Shown: in pieces, positions 30,113-41,913 of the stretch
How positions within the stretch are numbered: the first letter of the stretch is position 1
Layout of the letters: each line of letters starts with the position of its first letter
Assembly: GCF_028389875.1 (NCBI RefSeq)
Contig: NC_084670.1
Span: forward strand, 37,971,333-38,035,332
Reading direction: 5' to 3'
Origin: Rhea pennata
Lineage: Eukaryota; Chordata; Aves; Rheiformes; Rheidae
Length of the DNA stretch: 64,000 nucleotides
Notes under the pieces: model-generated
What the model was told of the DNA's origin: nothing
Databases searched by the model: none
What the model saw: the letters and a program-made list of their open reading frames with translations, nothing else
Position numbers and translations under genes: made by a program

Positions 30113-33037
30113 GGTGGACTTCTAGCTAAGCAAATGGGAGTATTCTCTTTCTCCTGAGTTGAATTGCTTGTTGGGCACTACAGACTGTGCTGAGCCTATC
30201 TGGGGTGAGTCAGGAGGAATGCCATTTCCTAAACAGAGGGTGCAGCCCTTTTGGTATGAAAGGCTGCCTCTAGCTGCCACTCTCAAAGGGTATTTTTTTT
30301 TCATATAGTTCCAATGCAGTATCTGCCAATGCTGAGAAAGTGCTTTGGACCTCTCTGGTCTCTTTGAATGGCCCTAGACATTTGGCAAATGATTCTCCTC
30401 TTCATGACAAATCAGAAAACCTCTGTGTAGACCCCTGATTTGAGGAGAACCCTATTCACCAATCTTTTGGAAACAGATTTTTTTTTTCTTTCCAGAATCA
30501 CATTCCTCTGTCTATACCTAAAACTAGATACTTCTCCATCTGACTTGTGGCTCCCTGGACAATTGTTGTCAAGGAGTCACATCTGTGGAGCTTTGGGAAA
30601 GTCTCTGCTGGACTGTTTGGCCCTGTCCACTCCAGGCACCTTTCATGCTAGGTGATGGTTAGCTCAGATGTGACATCTACCCTGTGCATGGAGATGCCTA
30701 GGGGAAATGAATCCCCCCCTGTGCGTTGCTGCACCCTAAACCTCTGCAGTCAAGAAGAGAGCAGGGGGAACATGATTTCTCCCTTCCTTCTCTAAAATGG
30801 CTGGGGCTCACACTAGTAAGAGAAAATACCACCTCCTTTTAGACCTGCAATATGGACTTCTTGGAAACCATAAAGTCTTCTTCAGCCACCATGAAGAAAT
30901 CTCAGTGGGGATGAGAAGCAAATACCATCTGCTATATTTACTTGTTCTTTTTTCCATTGGCCCCAAAAAATGTAAATAAAAATAAAATGTAGGATAAACA
31001 ACTCCTACATATTTTTTTCTACAACCAGGCAATTTCCCAAGGTTAATTTTAGACCAAGCTCAGTTGTCATTTTCTGTGGAAAGATAAATTTTCTTTAATA
31101 TATGTCTAGTGAATCATTTTATTTTACACACTCTCTTTTCCTTTGTATAAAAAAGGAAATGATGCTATATAGACATTAACAGCATACATATACCAGTGCT
31201 TATAATTAGTAATGCCAGACATTTTTTTGCCGCAAATATATATCTATATGCTAATCTTGCTAAAACTACTGATACTTCTATAAGAACATTTTCCATTTGT
31301 GGAAAGAAGATTATATCCTCTCTTTTTCTTCCTACAAACTACAAATGTTATTGTCTGCATGATGCAAACTTGCATTCCTAAAATTTTAGCTAGCCAATAA
31401 ATCATCTAGCTAAGTCTTCTGCTGCCTACCTCTCCACTGGTACCATAATTTGTCCACCTGCCTGGCTGTCTCTCTGTCTATCTATTTTGCAAGGATTTTG
31501 ATTCTTCTCTCTGATATTTATCCTGCCTCATCTTTGTGTAATTGGTGGCCAGATTTCCAGTCCAGAGCCTTGTCACTAGTTCCTGTCTGTAATCATCTCT
31601 ATGCCCACCCTCCTGTGGTCACCTCTATCTTGCTGCCTGTGTCTCCTGATCCCATGCCCATCTCTGTCAATTAGGACTGGATCTGTTGCATGGCCACATT
31701 TTACAGTCATTTCAGGAATGAGCATATAAAGCATTACTAAGATACTGAATGACTTGTTGCATGCTGTGACTTTTGGAAACTCCACAGAATTGTTTGCCCT
31801 GACTGTATGTGCAGGTGATTGTGATTGCACAGGGGAGGTGTCAGAGGGAATTGGAGCTGACCTGGGAGCTGCAATGCTGCATCCTGTTGTCCTCTGGCAG
31901 GGGCTGGGGAGAGGGAAGGTTTCACCAGAAACAGCTGAGCCTGAGGGGACTCATCAGAGAAAGAGCCAGCAGCAGGCTGCCCACAGGGACCTTGGCCTCA
32001 AGGGTCCTCCTCCTGCTACGTGTTGGGGAGTCTCAGGTCCCCAGAGGACGTAGACATTTATCAAGTTCATTTGAAATACATGCGTTCAACACTGGCTAGG
32101 TTTTCAGACAAGGAAAAGAACAGAAGCTGTTTCATCATGGGCTCATTACCATCATCACACTTAGCAAAACCCTTCCTAGACAATGACCTCTCCTAGTAGA
32201 CACCCTGCAGAGAGGAAGAGGCAAGAATCATCTCATTATCGCTGCTGCATGCTAACGAGCTCCTGGGGGACAGTTACCAAGTGTGGAAGGCCACGACAGG
32301 AATGCAGTTTTGGGGAGGTCTAATAGGGCCTCCTGAGGGCTGTTAGTGATGAAGCTGTTTTGGGAAATCAAAGTGTGCTTCCCTGGGGGCTGAGTAGAGC
32401 AGAAAGTCAGAGGCAGCAATTTCCGGATGACAAAGGAAGGAGGCAGAGAGGTCTTTGTTACATGGCCCCTTGGATGGGCCCTACCAAGCCAAGGGACCAG
32501 ATGCTAATCCCCAGCCTGCCAGAATGGTGATGCTTTTCATCATCCTCAGCCTCAGGTTCCTCCTGGTCACCATGCGACATCTAAAATGCCTGCAATGTCC
32601 TTACCCCAATCCTAGGACTGCCCCCCGTCATCTGTCCCCCAGACTGCCTCCCTTCCCCTGACATCTCTCAGCCTTATCCCTCATCTCCCAGGAGTCTGAC
32701 CCCAAAGAGGTGGTCTCCAACACCTCCAAATGCCACTGCAGAGTGATTCCCCAAGCTACCAGTACCTACTGCTTGAGTGGTGCCATGCAGTCATGAATCA
32801 TTGCCCACGTTTCCTCACACCTGCCCTTGTCACTTCCAATTCTCCACAAAGAACATTCTTTTTCTGCAAATCCATCTTCTGCTAGCTTCTGTCACTCCAT
32901 GAAGGCTTCCAAAAATGAACTCATACTCTTCATCCATGGAAAGTAGTGATACCTGTGTAGCAGATAAAAAAAAAGAAAGCAACTGAGAAAAATCCTATTC
33001 TCAGTGCGTGTTGCACAAAATACCCTTTGCAGTTCTC

Positions 33038-33070
<33 letters not shown>

Positions 33071-34829
33071 CAAGAATTCTCTTCCGAAAACCAGGTGGCC
33101 TGAGGACAATGCCATCTATATATAAAAGTAAGGCAAGCAGTTTTATATTTTTTATCTTCAAATCTCATTTCCATTACTTCATCCTCAGACCCATGAAACT
33201 ACCCAGAATAGAGCAGGGAGTTGTGCTACAGCATCTCTGGAGGTGAGCTTCTGTATATCCTTTCTTCTACCTCAAAAAAAGCATACAATAGCTCACTTCC
33301 ATGCAGTGTGTGCATGGGGAATGCCCTGGCTCTGCAGAGATGCTGCTGTAGCCTTGCAGAAGAGATTCTGAGGTGATTCTCAAAGAAAACATTATCCAGA
33401 CTTTATTAAAAGCATCACGAGTGCTGCTAAAGCAAGAGATGGATTGCTGCAGATACTTTGTGCCCTGATATTCAGTCTTAATTTTAGCTGCAATTGATGA
33501 TGCCTTTGTGTAGGCGTTTGAGGTTTGGAGATTTTGGAATCTGAGTGAAAGAAAAAAAGCCAAGAGAAAGGTCACTATCCGTAGGGAGTGGTTCTGCTTG
33601 CTCTACCGCTAATGGCAAGCAGTAAAGGGCATGAGATGGGAAAGCAGCTTTGCCAAATAAGATCAAAGACGGAAAAACAAATGGATCACCATTCTCAGAT
33701 CACAGGGCAACACACCTGACACCCATTCTGTGACAGCTGCAGTGTAGCTTGACCACCTTTGGACATAGCACAAGGAGACTGGCTTTCCTCCTTCCTAGGA
33801 GGACAGTGTGGACCAAGATGAATTGAGATTCCAAAGCTCCTCTTTGCATTCATTGGCTATATGGGAGCTCAGGGACCTTTCACATGGAGGCAACAACATG
33901 AGAGTCATGCATGCTTGTTTGGGAGATGTTGTGGCATTCATCTGACACAAGATCAGGACTTCATGGGAGGGCAGCAGGATTTCAGGGCTGGGGTGATGGA
34001 GATGTTGAGGGAAGAGGTGATGTGATGGCCTAATGGGCTCAGTTGTGGGAGAGGCTATGGGAGGTGGTTATGAAGGGCCCAGGGCAAGGGCAAATGTATT
34101 TTTATAGGGGAATCTATGCCATGCTCAGCATGGTAAGGGGTGGTTCCTGCTCTGGGTCAGAGTGCCTGACAGCACTGTGCACAAAGGGGCACCCAGGATC
34201 AGCACACCCTCTCGGGCCCCAGAGATATGGGCAAGGATTTCAGAAATGGTTGGAGCTGTTCTGCTTCCATACTCCTAGTCCTTGGACCCTGGGTCCTGTC
34301 TGTCAATGAAGATGAAAGCTTTGCTCCCAGTAAGGACCTGGAAGGGGCCTATATTTTACCACTGACCCTCCTCCTCTCAGTAAACTCACAATATGAGGTT
34401 GGTGGTGTCTGTTCAGGGCAATCTTCACTCCAGATCTCCCTGCTTGATCCATTTCTGGGAGATCTTCTGTTCTTGCCTCTGAGCTGAAAGGTTTCTGACC
34501 ATTGAATTCATACTTGTCTTGTCTGCAAGGCAGGAGAAGAGAGGAGGCAGCAGCCCAATGAGCATGGCACAGGCACATTCCATCTTCATAGCTTGCAAGA
34601 CAGAGACTGGACAAGGAGGCAGACCTTGGGCAAGAGGTTCAGTGGGGTGTGATGGTTGTGGATTGCTTTTCCAAAAGAGTTTTTTTTCTTTGTTTCAGGA
34701 TGAAAGTGATCTGGCTATGGAATATGACATTCTTTAGGGGTGGGTACTATGTCAGATGATCCCAAAACCTTTGCCATGGAGGTTTACTGCACTGGTGGCA
34801 GCATGCAGGAGGTGGAAGCAAGGAGAACC
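30113..34829. other. Unique intergenic stretch; no gene seen
   Basis: No OR, CR1 or ERV similarity is recognised. Part of it (about 30,900-31,450) is AT-rich. A 30-base A run lies at 33,039-33,068. Frames up to about 103 codons overlap without conservation. I see nothing else to support. Confidence 0.5.
33039..33068. repeat. Poly(A) run of 30
   Basis: An uninterrupted A30 tract. No convincing retrotransposed sequence or target duplication was found next to it. Confidence 0.95.
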
Positions 34830-35870
34830 TACAAAGGAGCAATTGAGAAACATAGCCTGAGCATGGAGGGATGGTGTCAGGAAAGCCAAAGCTCAGATTT
34901 GAGAGGGCATCCTTTGACACTTGAAGAGCTGAAGAATGAAAGAGTTGATCCATTGTTGAATGGAGTGGGTGACTTAATGAGAGTCGACTCACAGAAGGCT
35001 GAGGAACTCCTCTGTGATTCCTGAAAAGATTCAAGGAGAAGTAGAACTACTAGGGGTGGATGAGTATTGCATCAGAGATTACTCATGAGAACTCAGCCTC
35101 TGAAAGCCATGGGACCTGACAAGCTGCATCTGAGTGTAGTGAAGGAAGGCACCAATGTCCTTGCAAGGACGGTCTCTGTCATTTTTGAGCGATCAGGGCA
35201 GGCATACACAATGACTGGCGGAAAGAAAATTTGAAGCTGTCTTCAGAACGAGCCGTTCTTGACATCATTAATTAATAGTCGAAGGAACAACAGGTGAGAG
35301 TTCACTTTACTGAGATTTCAGTGTCTCAGCAAATCATGGAGTGAGTCCTTGTGAAACACATTTATGAGCACTTGGAAAAGAATGCGGCTGGCAATAATCA
35401 GCATGAGTTTCCCAAGTTTAACTCTTGCCTCACCAACCTTGTTACCTTCCACAGCAGAACAACTGGATTAGTGGAAGAGGGAAGAGCAGTGGATGTCAAT
35501 TACCTTGTCTTTAACAAGATTTTCTCAAGACATGATTTCTCAAGTCAGGATGTGATGGTCTACATGGGTGGACAACCAGAAGAACAACATTGATTGGGTG
35601 ACTAGGCACACTGTAGACTGTTTGATGGGTCATACTCTATCTGGGGACTTTTAACAAGTGTAGTCCTTCAGTGGTCTGTCCTGGGATCTGTCCTGTTTTA
35701 CATCTTTATCACAAACCTGGAGGATGACTGCAGAAGAGAACAAACTGGGTGGGTAACACCCAATATGCTCAAAAACAAAGCAGACATCAAGAGGGACCTC
35801 AAATGTCTTGATAAACAGGTAGCATGAAAATGCATGAAATTCAACAAATGCCAAAGCCTGCCTCTGGGAA
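34830..35870 (+). mobile_element. Degraded CR1-like LINE, ORF2 middle
   Basis: Plus-strand translation gives CR1-like linker and RT pieces: VDPLLNGVGDLM with QKAEELL, then nucleotide matches to the CR1 segments AAAGCCATGGGACCTGACAA, CAGCATGAGTTTCCCAAG, GAGGGAAGAGCAGTGGATGT and GACCTCAAATG. All frames are broken. Continuation is at 36,490-36,770. Confidence 0.7.
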
Positions 35871-35879
35871 TTAAAAATC

Positions 35880-36410
35880 CATTGCAACAGCAAAGGCTGG
35901 AGACAGATTACAGGGAGCAGCAATGGCCAGCTGCTCCAAGATGGATAGCCTGCTGGCAGTCAAGTGTGCTAACATAGTCAACAGGGCATAGACCTCACCA
36001 GCCAAGGCCCAGCCCCTCCATATCCAAGGAAGGTGAGCAGGGAAGACCTGGAAATGGTAGGCAGGTTCAAGCAAGACTAGATCATCAGGCAAGTTCTTGC
36101 TGACAAGGCAGGTCTGATGTCAAGCTGGGAACGCAAGTCACCAAATCAAGATCAGATCCAATGAGAGTGGTCGGGGTCAGACAAAGCCCTATAGCTGCAG
36201 GGCAGGTCCATAGAGATGAGGCATGTCCAAGGTCAAGCTGGAAAGTCAGGCTATGAGTCAGAGTCTGGATCAACAGGGCCCATGGCCAGGAACAGGCACA
36301 CCTGTAACACAGCTGTGGAGAGGCACACCTGCAATGTAGCTCAAGGTGGGACTGAAGATTCAGGGCTGAGCTTAAATGAGCTCCTGGGCCTTTGAGAGGG
36401 GGTGTATGTG
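35880..36410. repeat. Unclassified segment between CR1 halves
   Basis: This AG/GTC-rich stretch (many CAAGTC, AGGTCCA and AAGTCA words) lies between two pieces of what looks like one plus-strand CR1. It could be an inserted repeat. I do not recognise the family and see no clear terminal duplication. Confidence 0.35.
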
Positions 36411-36489
36411 GAGGCCCCTAGTGAGTCCAGTCAGGGCTGTGAAGGCCTCTTATTGCCCGCAGGCTCTGTCAAAAGCCTGACCAGGAACA

Positions 36490-36770
36490 GTTCTGTAGAA
36501 AAGAGCCTGGGGATCCTGCTGCACAGCCAAGGCAACGTGAACTGGAAGTGTGCCCTGGCAGTGAGAAAGGCCAACAGCCTCCTGGGCTGTGTGCACAGGA
36601 GCATGGCCAGCAGATCAAGGGGAGTGATCACACCCCCTTACTCAGTGCTCATTAGACCACATTTAGAGTGCCACATCCAGAGCTGAATCCCAAATACAAG
36701 AAAGACAACAGCATACTGGAGCCAATTCAGTACACGGCCATTAGGATGCTCAGGAAGCTGCTGCACACAA
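36490..36770 (+). mobile_element. Degraded CR1-like LINE, continuation
   Basis: CCTGGGGATCCTGCTG, GTGCCCTGGCAGTGAGAAAGG, AACAGCCTCCTGGGCTGTG, GGCCAGCAGATCAAGGGGAGT and the GCTCATTAGACCACATTTAGAG segment follow the CR1 order in the plus strand. It is old and truncated at both ends. Confidence 0.75.
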
Positions 36771-37129
36771 TTCTGTGTCCATGGAGCCAGCAGCTCCTGC
36801 CTTCCAGCCAGGGCAGAGGCCAAGGAGACTCCAACAGGACTGAGAGGAATCCTGCCCTGTAGCACCCACTGATGCAACAGCAGGAGCAAAGGAGGTCTCT
36901 GAGAACCAATGAGGTAAGAGAGAGGAACAGAAATCGGGAGAAAAAATCAGTAGCTCTGCTCCCTTGCACCCCTTTCATACCAAGCTCCTGTGCCTCAGGG
37001 AGAGGTTGGAGAGCCCTCTACCCTCAGGATACAAACCCTGCACCCAAGCGGGACACATCATGGAGTCAGGGAATGTCTCCATGGCTGGGACGAAGTGCTG
37101 GAGTCTCAGCCTCTTCCTCCCCACTGACC

Positions 37130-38300
37130 ATTGTGGGGGACCACCTGAAGCCATCAGGGCTCTCTAAACCTGAGTGAGTCAGTGAACAGAGAGTTGGCTG
37201 CAGGCAGGTGAGGGGAATCCCATTCAAGAGATCTCTCCCGACTTTGTGTCAGGATTTTTTAAGGAGGCCTGCTGATTATGCAATCTCAGTTTCCTTTACA
37301 AAGAGGCAAGTCCCAGCATTTGAGTGTCCAGAGTTATGGGGAAAGCTGTATGCCAGAAGTGTTTACAAAGTTCCTAGCAGTTCAATGGGTTTCAGTCTCT
37401 TCTGAGGGCCAGTTATGCATTGCTCACTCTCTGCAGTTCCTGGGGAGCGATGAGCTGCAGCAGGAACCTTCAGAGACTCGTTAGTGCTATAAACCCCAGG
37501 ACACTCTGGAGAACACAGGGCATTCAACTGCTGCTGGAAACTCCCTAGCAGAGCTGCTGGACGAAGACAGAAAGCACAGAGCAATGCCTGATCCCTGGGT
37601 CAGGGTTTGCAGAGAGCTCAGAGAGGAGAAGGACACATTAGAGAAGAGAGAGAGGATGACATCTCACACCTTGATCATCATTTCCCAGCACTATCAGCAC
37701 AGAGGTCATCACCTCATCCTGAGGACTGCAGGTGAAGTGGTGAGGCTTTGCATGGTGGCATCTATGAGTGAGAAAGGGGATGGGCATATTCCTTCCTGGA
37801 TGTCTTCTACTCTAGCTCCCTCTTCCCTCCACACATATCTTGTGATGCCCTTGTTAGCTGAACAGAGTCCTGGGGAGCTTGCTGATGGGTGCGGAGTTAG
37901 ATGGGTTGCTGGCCCTGAGCCAGCCCAGAGCCCTGCCAAGGGGCACCACTACCTCACCTGGGAGATAAGATCCGGGCAGAGGCCTATGCTTCTCAGGCAG
38001 GGACTTTCCCTGGCTGTGCACACAGGCATATCCCAGGCAATCACCACAAACAGGAGGGGAATGAAGCTCTTTCCTGATCTCACCTATGCTCACCATGGAG
38101 ACACCCACTCCTTCTCCTAGCAGTGCTGCTCGGGGAGCCCTGTGAGCACAGCTGGCAGTGCTGAGGTCTAGCTGCTGGACTATGCCATAAGGCAGCCCCA
38201 AAGCCCTCCAAAACCATTGCTGAGGGGGGAACCTATGCAAGGTGAATGATCTTCCTTGTTCCCTATCCTTCTGCTCTTCTGAAAACCTCTCTTCCTTGTA
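37130..38300. repeat. Upstream block shared by the two OR11A1-like loci (copy 2)
   Basis: This matches 17,500-18,950 in order with many small differences and forms the upstream part of the duplicated OR unit. The neighbouring stretches 36,771-37,129 and 38,301-38,957 hold no gene I can support. The latter contains a 34-bp micro-insertion (see 38,645-38,704). Confidence 0.7.
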
Positions 38301-38644
38301 CTGGCCAATCAGCCTAGGTGTCCATCTTCCCTCATATCGAGCTCACTTTTCTCTCTGAAGCCCATGTGGAAGCTCTCCAAGAGCCCTCTCAGGCTGTTCT
38401 ACTGCATGGTGGCATGGACATCAACTGCTCACACCGTCAAAGGAAGCACATGGCCCATTCCTTCCAAAACAAGTGTTCTAGACAGCAGAGATAAGCCACT
38501 TGGCTAATTCTCCTCTTTGGAGGAGAAAGGCATCTGACATGATGTGCTCACATAAAGGGATTTTCTTGCCTGGTGAGGACAGGGCTTGCTATTTGGAATA
38601 ACTTCAGGTGCAGGAGAGACACTGTCACAATGTCAGGGAATGCT

Positions 38645-38704
38645 TTCTCTCCTATACTGATCATAGAACTACAGAATCACTGATTCTGTGATTCTCTCCT
38701 ATAC
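38645..38704. mobile_element. 34-bp CR1-tail foldback with 13-bp target duplication
   Basis: TTCTCTCCTATAC occurs at 38,645-38,657 and again at 38,692-38,704. Between them are 34 bases that read a CR1 tail in reverse (CATAGAACTACAGAATCA) and then forward (CTGATTCTGTGA). This looks like a tiny, almost tail-only LINE insertion made of two inverted pieces. Confidence 0.65.
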
Positions 38705-38956
38705 CTCTGCCCCAAGAAGGAAATGAGCACTTCTGTGGGGCAGCTCACCTCTCTGGTTCTCCTAGGAAGCCCTTCCCTTTGGATGTATGGTTTAACTTTC
38801 TGCAAAAATAAACTAGTTCTCTCATTTCACTAGTCATGGAGGTTATTAAGGGAATACAAATGCAGTCAGAGAAGTGTCAGAGTCATGTTTGTTCTGATAG
38901 AAACTTTCTTCATGATTACTCTGTAGAAGAAATGAATAAATAAAGCTCTTTCTCAT

Positions 38957-38958
38957 AG
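38957..38958 (+). promoter_or_regulatory. Likely 3' splice acceptor for the second OR11A1-like gene
   Basis: CTCTTTCTCATAG ends at 38,958, 43 bases before the chosen ATG. This is a similar distance to that of the paralogue. Confidence 0.5.
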
Positions 38959-39001
38959 GTATCCTTGCTGGCAAAGAGGAGTGAGGGAGCTGAGGTGCTA
39001 C

Positions 39002-39958
39002 ATGGAGAAAGGGGAATGGGAGAATTGCACATCGTCCGCGGAGTTTGTCCTGCTTGGAATGAGGAATGTCCCCTCACTCCAGACACCACTCTTCCTCCTC
39101 TTGCTCATGGTCTATTTGATAACGGTGGCTGGGAACATCCTCATTGTTGTGTTGGTGGTGGCAGACTGGCACCTGCACACACCCATGTACTTCCTCCTGG
39201 GCAATCTCTCCTCCTTGGAGATCTCCTACAGCTCCACCATCCTGCCCCAGCTGCTGGTCAGCTTCCTGACTGGGGACAGGACCATATCTGCTAGGGGCTG
39301 CATTGCACAATTCTATTTTTTTGCCTCTTTTGTGGTTACCGAGTGTTTCCTACGGGCAGTCATGTCCTACGATCGGTACTTGGCCATATGCCAGCCCCTG
39401 CTCTATGCAAGCCTCATGACGCAGAAGTTCTCACTGCAGCTGGCAGCAGCATCTTGGCTGGTGGGATTGCTAATCTCCACAGTAGTTATTTCTTTCATAT
39501 CTGAGTTGAAGTTCTGTGGCCCCAAGGTCATTGACCACTTCTTTTGTGATTTTAAACCATTGCTGGAGCTCACCTGCAGTGACACCAGTGTGGTTATAAT
39601 TGTAACTTTCTTCCTATCTTTTTTGGATTTAGTCTTCCCCTTCCTGTTCACAGTGGCCTCCTACATGTGCATCATAGCTACCATCCTGAGGATCCCATCC
39701 AGCGTGGGCAGGCAGAAGGCCTTCTCTACCTGCTCCTCTCACCTCACTGTCGTCACTGTTTTCTATGGCACCCTCATCATTGTCTACATGCTGCCCAGAA
39801 CCCCCAGACTCAGACAGCTCAACAAAGTCTTCTCCTTTTCCTACACTGTCCTCACGCCCCTGGTCAATCCCCTCATTTACAGCCTGCGCAACAGGGAGGT
39901 CAGGGAGACCCTGAGGAAAGCAGTGAGGAAAGCTCTGGTCTGCACCCAGAGCTCATAG
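39002..39958 (+). CDS. Olfactory receptor, OR11A1-like (318 aa)
   Basis: A seven-transmembrane odorant receptor. It has an N-glycosylation site NCT (8-10), HTPMYF in the first loop, Cys100, MSYDRY at the end of TM3 (121-126, intact here), second-loop cysteines, KAFSTCSSH and NPLIYSLRN in TM7. The start aligns with that of the paralogue at 27,043. An in-frame ATG seven codons upstream (38,981) is also possible. Arg118 lies inside TM3, six residues before the DRY aspartate, where the paralogue has Leu. A charged residue in the membrane core is unusual and could weaken folding. The frame is otherwise intact and of normal length (OR proteins are about 310-325 residues). Confidence 0.94.
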   Translation: MEKGEWENCTSSAEFVLLGMRNVPSLQTPLFLLLLMVYLITVAGNILIVVLVVADWHLHTPMYFLLGNLSSLEISYSSTILPQLLVSFLTGDRTISARGCIAQFYFFASFVVTECFLRAVMSYDRYLAICQPLLYASLMTQKFSLQLAAASWLVGLLISTVVISFISELKFCGPKVIDHFFCDFKPLLELTCSDTSVVIIVTFFLSFLDLVFPFLFTVASYMCIIATILRIPSSVGRQKAFSTCSSHLTVVTVFYGTLIIVYMLPRTPRLRQLNKVFSFSYTVLTPLVNPLIYSLRNREVRETLRKAVRKALVCTQSS

Positions 39959-40183
39959 CAGTTGTGTGCTACTGCACACAAAACATTGATGGTTCTGCAA
40001 GGTAGTAAACTCAGTACAGGTGATATTATGCTGCAGAACAGTTATCCCTTCAGAAGAACATGGCACAGAGAATATTTTTTAGAAAGCAGAAGGGAAGAGA
40101 GTACGGATTTATTTCAGCATTTAAATGCATGGTTCAGAAGAGAATGGAAATAAATTCCCTTTCTTGGTGCCTCCTTTCTAGAC

Positions 40184-40189
40184 AATAAA
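40184..40189 (+). other. Polyadenylation signal AATAAA
   Basis: AATAAA followed by GTGTGTT lies about 225 bases after the OR stop. This is a plausible 3' end signal. Confidence 0.5.
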
Positions 40190-40426
40190 GTGTGTTACTG
40201 TATGTGGGAAATGTTGCAATGATGTGGTCATTTTCTTTTCCTGTGATGACAGGGGATTCATCTGGGGTGCGATCTGAGACAACAGGGAGGGAGATCAGGA
40301 GTAGCAGTACTTTCCTGACTGTGGATTCCTCAGATGGGAGCCATCTCCCTCTGCTGTGAACATTTCCAGGGTAGAGGTCAGTGCTTCAGCACACAGCACT
40401 TGCTACTCTAATGTCCAGTGGAAATC

Positions 40427-41085
40427 ACAGAATCATAGAATCAGTAAGGTTGGACGGGACCTCTGGAGATCATCTAGTCCAACCTCCCCACTCAGCAGGG
40501 TCATCTACAGCATGTTAGACAGGATTGCATCCAGGCGGGCCTTGAAGATCTCCAGAGAAGGAAAATCCACAACCTCTCTGGGCAATCTGTTCCAGTGCTC
40601 TGTCACTCTCACAGTGAAGAAATTCCCCCTCATGGTCAGGCCAAACTTCCTGTGCTTCAGTTTCTGCCCATTGCCTCTTGTCCTGTCACACGGGACAACT
40701 GAAAAGAGTTTGTCCTTGTCCCCTTGACACTCTCCTTTCAGGTACTTATACACATTGATAAGATCCCCCCTCAGTCTTCTCCTCTCCAGGCTAAAGAGGC
40801 CCAGCTCTCGCAGCCGTTCCTCACAGGGCAGATGCTCTAGCCCTCTGACCATCCTTGTAGCCCTATGCTGGACTCTCTCCAGTAGCTCCATGTCTCTCTT
40901 GTACTGGGGAGCCCAGAACTGGACACAGTACTCAAGATGAGGATCACCTTCCTCAACCTGTGGGCAACAGTCTTCCTAATGCACCCCAGGATACCATTGG
41001 CCTTCTTGGCCACAAGGGCATATTGCTGGCTCATGGTCAACTTGTCATTCACCAGCACATACTGGTAGTGTTGCTTAAACACATG
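40427..41085 (-). mobile_element. CR1 LINE, left arm of an opposed pair
   Basis: It begins with the tail (AATCACAGAATCATAGAATC) and runs on the minus strand through the CR1 3' UTR and ORF2 end. A 128-codon frame (40,505-40,891) is still open and reads CR1 ORF2 C-terminus. It is truncated near 41,085. Confidence 0.93.
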
Positions 41086-41334
41086 CTAGTGTCTCCTGAC
41101 ATTTGTGACAGCCTTGAGCCTCCCAGACATCAGGAAGTTCCTAGCAGATAGTGAGGAGAAATAGGGAAGGGACCTGCTGGGACTGGTGCTGTAAATGGAT
41201 GCTGTAGGTAAACCTCAGGGCATCAGAAAGGATCCTCAATACAGGCATGGGCAAGAGCACTCATGCCTCTAGGTAGGGACTTCAGTGCCAGGCTGTCTGT
41301 GATTCAGCCCATCTTGAGTATGATGGGCACGTGC

Positions 41335-41913
41335 ACTAAGAGTGTTGCCAGCAGGTCGAGGGAGGTGATCCTGCCCCTCCACTCAGCCCTGATGAAGCCA
41401 TATCTGGAGTACTGCGTCCAGTGCTAGGTTCCCCAATACAAGAGAGATATGGAGCTACTGGAGAGAGTCTAGTGAAGGACTACTAAGATGATGAAGGGCC
41501 TGGAGTATCTCTTGTATGAGGAATGGCTGCGAGAGCTGGGCCTGTTCAGCACAGAGAAGACTGAGGGGGGATCTGATCAGTGTGTAAGTATCTGAAGAGA
41601 GAGTGTAGAGAGGATGGGGTCAGAGTCTTTTCCATAGTGCCCAGCGATAGGCCGAGAGGTAATGGGCACAAACTGAAACACAGGAAGTTATGTCTGAACA
41701 TAAGGAAAGATTTTTGTACTGTGAAGGTAAGAGAGCACTGCAAAAGATTGCCCAGCAAGCTTCCAGAATTTCCATCCTTAGAGACATTAAAAACCTGCCT
41801 GGATGTGACCCTGGGCAACATGCTGTAGGTGACTGTGTGAGCAGGAGGGTTGAACTAGATGATATCCAGAGACCCCTTTCAACCTCAACCATTCTGTGAT
41901 TCTGTGACTCTGA
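41335..41913 (+). mobile_element. CR1 LINE, right arm of an opposed pair
   Basis: GTGTTGCCAGCAGGTCGAGG, CTGGAGTACTGCGTCCAG and the rest follow CR1 on the plus strand to the tail TTCTGTGATTCTGTGACTCT. The truncated ends of this and the previous element face each other across about 250 bp. Confidence 0.93.

Noticed and set aside
33039-33068. A30 tract as the tail of a processed pseudogene
   Set aside because: No gene-like sequence upstream and no flanking duplication found.
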